A stretch of 33,627 bases of DNA, from contig CAJOLL010000012.1 of assembly GCA_905235455.1 (NCBI GenBank), forward strand, positions 1-33,627, in the 5' to 3' direction. Of this stretch, positions 32,069 to 33,627 are shown in pieces. Each line of letters opens with the position of its first letter. Within the stretch, counting starts at the first letter, position 1. The stretch is from an uncultured Clostridia bacterium (GTDB taxonomy: Bacteria; Bacillota; Clostridia; Saccharofermentanales; Saccharofermentanaceae). Position numbers and translations under genes: made by a program. The notes under the pieces were generated by a model. The model did not search any database and had not been told where the DNA came from. It was given only the letters and a program-made list of their open reading frames with translations.

Positions 32069-32094
32069 CCGTGACTTAATGGTTAGGTTATAAT
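32065..32094 (+). promoter_or_regulatory. Promoter of the second zinc-ribbon gene
   Basis: TTGACC (32065-32070) and TATAAT (32089-32094) are spaced by 18 bp. The -35 box contains the TGA stop codon of the preceding gene. This allows the downstream genes to be expressed apart from the first. Confidence 0.7.
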
Positions 32095-32133
32095 GTTGTT
32101 TTAGAAAATGAAAGAAAACAGGAGGTAATTCTT

Positions 32134-32682
32134 ATGCCAGCTTGTAGATATTGCGGTCAGGAAACGGGCGGATCCGCTTTCTGCCAGAACTGTGGTGCCA
32201 AAGTCGAGGAGCAGCCGGTCATTCCGTCTCCGATCCCGCAGGTGATGCCGAATTCGATCCCGACGGAACCGATCCAGACACAGAATGCATCTTATACGAT
32301 TCCGACAATGCCGTCGTTTTATACACCGCGCGGTGCCGGCGGACTTCTTGCCGGAAACATCATCGCACTTATCCTTGGTGTGCTCACATGCTGCTTTCTC
32401 CTTCCGATCGTATCGATCATCGTTTCGATTATCGGTATCGTTTTTGCTTCTAAAGTAAAGAACAGCGCCAATGCAGCCGAGGAAAAATCCAACCGCACGA
32501 TCGCTCTTGTCATGATGCTTATCGCTTTTGCGTTCGTCATCATCGGTTCTGCGCTTTTTACAGTCGGCGTATATCAGGAGTACGGCGGATTTGAAGGATT
32601 CTTCGATTACATCAGTGAGCAGGTCGAAGAACAGGATGCAAAAAGAAAGATCTTTGCCGCTGCGATCAAAAGATTCTTCTGA
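32134..32682 (+). CDS. Zinc-ribbon protein with CD225/DUF4190-like membrane domain (2)
   Basis: Paralogue of the preceding gene, 182 residues, with the same layout. Zinc-ribbon cysteines are C4, C7, C17 and C20 (CRYCGQETGGSAFCQNCGAK). A Pro-rich linker (PVIPSPIPQVMPNSIPTEP) replaces the acidic one. Two hydrophobic segments follow, the first with LTCCFLLPIVSIIVSIIGIVFASKVKNSA, close to the CD225 pattern. The C-terminus adds a charged helix (EGFFDYISEQVEEQDAKRKIF). Function unknown. It has its own promoter and an AGGAGG ribosome binding site. Confidence 0.85.
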   Translation: MPACRYCGQETGGSAFCQNCGAKVEEQPVIPSPIPQVMPNSIPTEPIQTQNASYTIPTMPSFYTPRGAGGLLAGNIIALILGVLTCCFLLPIVSIIVSIIGIVFASKVKNSANAAEEKSNRTIALVMMLIAFAFVIIGSALFTVGVYQEYGGFEGFFDYISEQVEEQDAKRKIFAAAIKRFF

Positions 32683-32703
32683 TTATTTTCTTGAGGTCGA
32701 TGC

Positions 32704-33141
32704 ATGCGTTGCGGTAACTGTCAAAAAGAACTTTCGGAAAACGCTTTGTTCTGCCCGGATTGCGGAATGAAGATCGACAGAAGCGGATTTTCGGAGAATC
32801 TGCCGGATCCTATGGCATCCGTACATTCTCCGATCCTGAATACATATGATGAAAGTGATTATTATCACATCGATGCGACGGAAACTCCGGATTTTGAGGC
32901 AATGCGCGGCATCTCCATTGTTCTGATCGTTGCTTCGGCATTCTCCTTTTTGGGGATCCTTTTCCCGATGCCGCTTGCGATCGTAAGTCTGGTAAAAGCC
33001 TGCACGGGAGTCGACGAGAAAAATCCGTATGCCGCTCGGCGAGCGCATGATCTTTGTCGTACTCTGGTCATCATTTCGATCATTGGCGTCATATTGATCT
33101 GGACCGGACTGTTCGCCTTTTTCTATTTGCGTGATGCTTAA
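32704..33141 (+). CDS. Zinc-ribbon protein with CD225/DUF4190-like membrane domain (3)
   Basis: Third member of the row, 145 residues and more divergent. The zinc ribbon is C3, C6, C17, C20 (CGNCQKELSENALFCPDCGMK). The membrane part has two hydrophobic segments (about 72-98 and 118-142) with LAIVSLVKACTG in place of the SKVK motif of the others. The start follows GAGG at a 7-base spacing and lies 21 bp after the previous stop. Function unknown. A terminator at 33190 closes the unit. Confidence 0.82.
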   Translation: MRCGNCQKELSENALFCPDCGMKIDRSGFSENLPDPMASVHSPILNTYDESDYYHIDATETPDFEAMRGISIVLIVASAFSFLGILFPMPLAIVSLVKACTGVDEKNPYAARRAHDLCRTLVIISIIGVILIWTGLFAFFYLRDA

Positions 33142-33189
33142 AGCAGACAGCTGAAATAGAAAAGAGCAAAATAATAGAACTCGCATGCT

Positions 33190-33227
33190 GAGGGGTTGCC
33201 TCAAATGAAGTGAGACGGCCCCTCTTT
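33190..33227 (+). terminator. Terminator after the third zinc-ribbon gene
   Basis: GAGGGGTTGCCTCA (33190-33203) pairs with TGAGACGGCCCCTC (33211-33224), with two G-U pairs and one C-A mismatch, followed by TTTCTT. It resembles the hairpins at 22383 and 29977. Confidence 0.8.
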
Positions 33228-33351
33228 CTTGAATCAAAGACAAGGGGAGGAACTCTTTGAGTTGAGACAGTGACTTTGTTTTTTCTGAAAAATCTTTGTC
33301 AATTTATTGTGAAAATCGCCAAGAAAGAATGAAAAATATCTAAAATCGTTG

Positions 33352-33370
33352 TATAATTGTTTTTACAATT
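33352..33370 (+). promoter_or_regulatory. -10 box and dyad before the last zinc-ribbon gene
   Basis: TATAAT (33352-33357) is immediately followed by, and partly overlaps, an inverted repeat AATTGT (33355-33360) and ACAATT (33365-33370) around TTTT. The dyad is placed where a repressor would block the promoter. No clear -35 was found. Confidence 0.45.
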
Positions 33371-33391
33371 CATGCAATGAGGAGAATAGCG

Positions 33392-33627
33392 ATGAAGAAG
33401 TGTCCTGTATGTGGCGTTATGATGGGTGATAACGTTGCGCGTTGCTTCATGTGTAAGTACGATTTCCAAAAAGCCGCTCGCGAAGGAGAGGATGCCGCAA
33501 GGGAAGAAGCCAGTGCGAACATCAAACGGAGTGAGCAGGAAGCGAGTGCACGTGTTGAACAAAAACGCACCGAAGAGGAAAAAATAATCGCGGAAATGAA
33601 GAATCGCAATCAGCGTGAGATCGAAAC
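33392..33627 (+). CDS. Zinc-ribbon protein with charged helix (truncated at right edge)
   Basis: Open frame of 78 codons running off the window. It begins with a zinc ribbon (C4, C7, C18, C21 in CPVCGVMMGDNVARCFMCKYDF) and continues into a Glu/Ala/Arg-rich stretch (REGEDAAREEASANIKRSEQ and onward) that looks like a long helix or coiled coil. No membrane segment is visible yet. GAGGAGA lies about 8 bases before the ATG. It is fourth in a row of zinc-ribbon genes but has its own promoter after a terminator, and its second half differs from the other three. Confidence 0.8.
   Translation, partial: MKKCPVCGVMMGDNVARCFMCKYDFQKAAREGEDAAREEASANIKRSEQEASARVEQKRTEEEKIIAEMKNRNQREIE

Overview
The window looks like chromosomal DNA from an anaerobic Gram-positive bacterium of the Clostridia (Bacillota), probably a gut or rumen lineage. 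The evidence is a V/A-type ATPase operon in the Enterococcus ntp gene order, a Bce-type ABC exporter paired with an intramembrane-sensing two-component system, a minimal two-gene SufC/SufBD Fe-S assembly pair, AGGAGG-type ribosome binding sites, and low-complexity Pro/Thr/Glu surface proteins. The species cannot be named from the sequence alone. No phage, transposase, rRNA or CRISPR array was seen; there is one tRNA gene.

Left third (1-7980, minus strand): a V-type ATPase operon transcribed right to left as G/H-like stalk, I, K, E, C, F, A, B. Subunit B runs off the left edge, and the D subunit is expected beyond it. The K proteolipid keeps the side chains that bind Na+ in the Enterococcus hirae ring, so a sodium pump is likely.

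Middle (8163-22352, plus strand): an ABC-2 type ATPase/permease pair and an unknown soluble protein; a lone extended SDR oxidoreductase; an operon-like run of cysteine hydrolase, CAT-like protein, quinolinate synthase NadA and tRNA thiolase MnmA; a BceAB-like exporter followed by its response regulator and histidine kinase; and SufC plus a short SufB/D protein. NadA is a [4Fe-4S] enzyme, and MnmA here has a three-cysteine signature, so the nearby Fe-S pair may serve both. A perfect dyad just upstream of the exporter looks like the response regulator's operator.

Right third (22383-33627): tRNA-Ala(CGC) on the minus strand with a clear promoter and terminator; a secreted, membrane-anchored beta-structure protein; a YicI-like GH31 enzyme on the minus strand with an altered active site; a divergent iron-ADH-fold protein that has lost two of four metal ligands and is coupled to the CCA-adding enzyme; an orphan prepilin with a Gly10 tract; a membrane-anchored CAP protein; a DUF2752 membrane protein; and four consecutive zinc-ribbon genes, the last cut by the right edge.

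The most interesting points are the row of zinc-ribbon membrane proteins beside DUF2752, three enzyme-fold proteins with substituted catalytic residues (CAT-like, Fe-ADH-like, GH31), the predicted Bce operator, and a family of related terminator hairpins dispersed through the right half.
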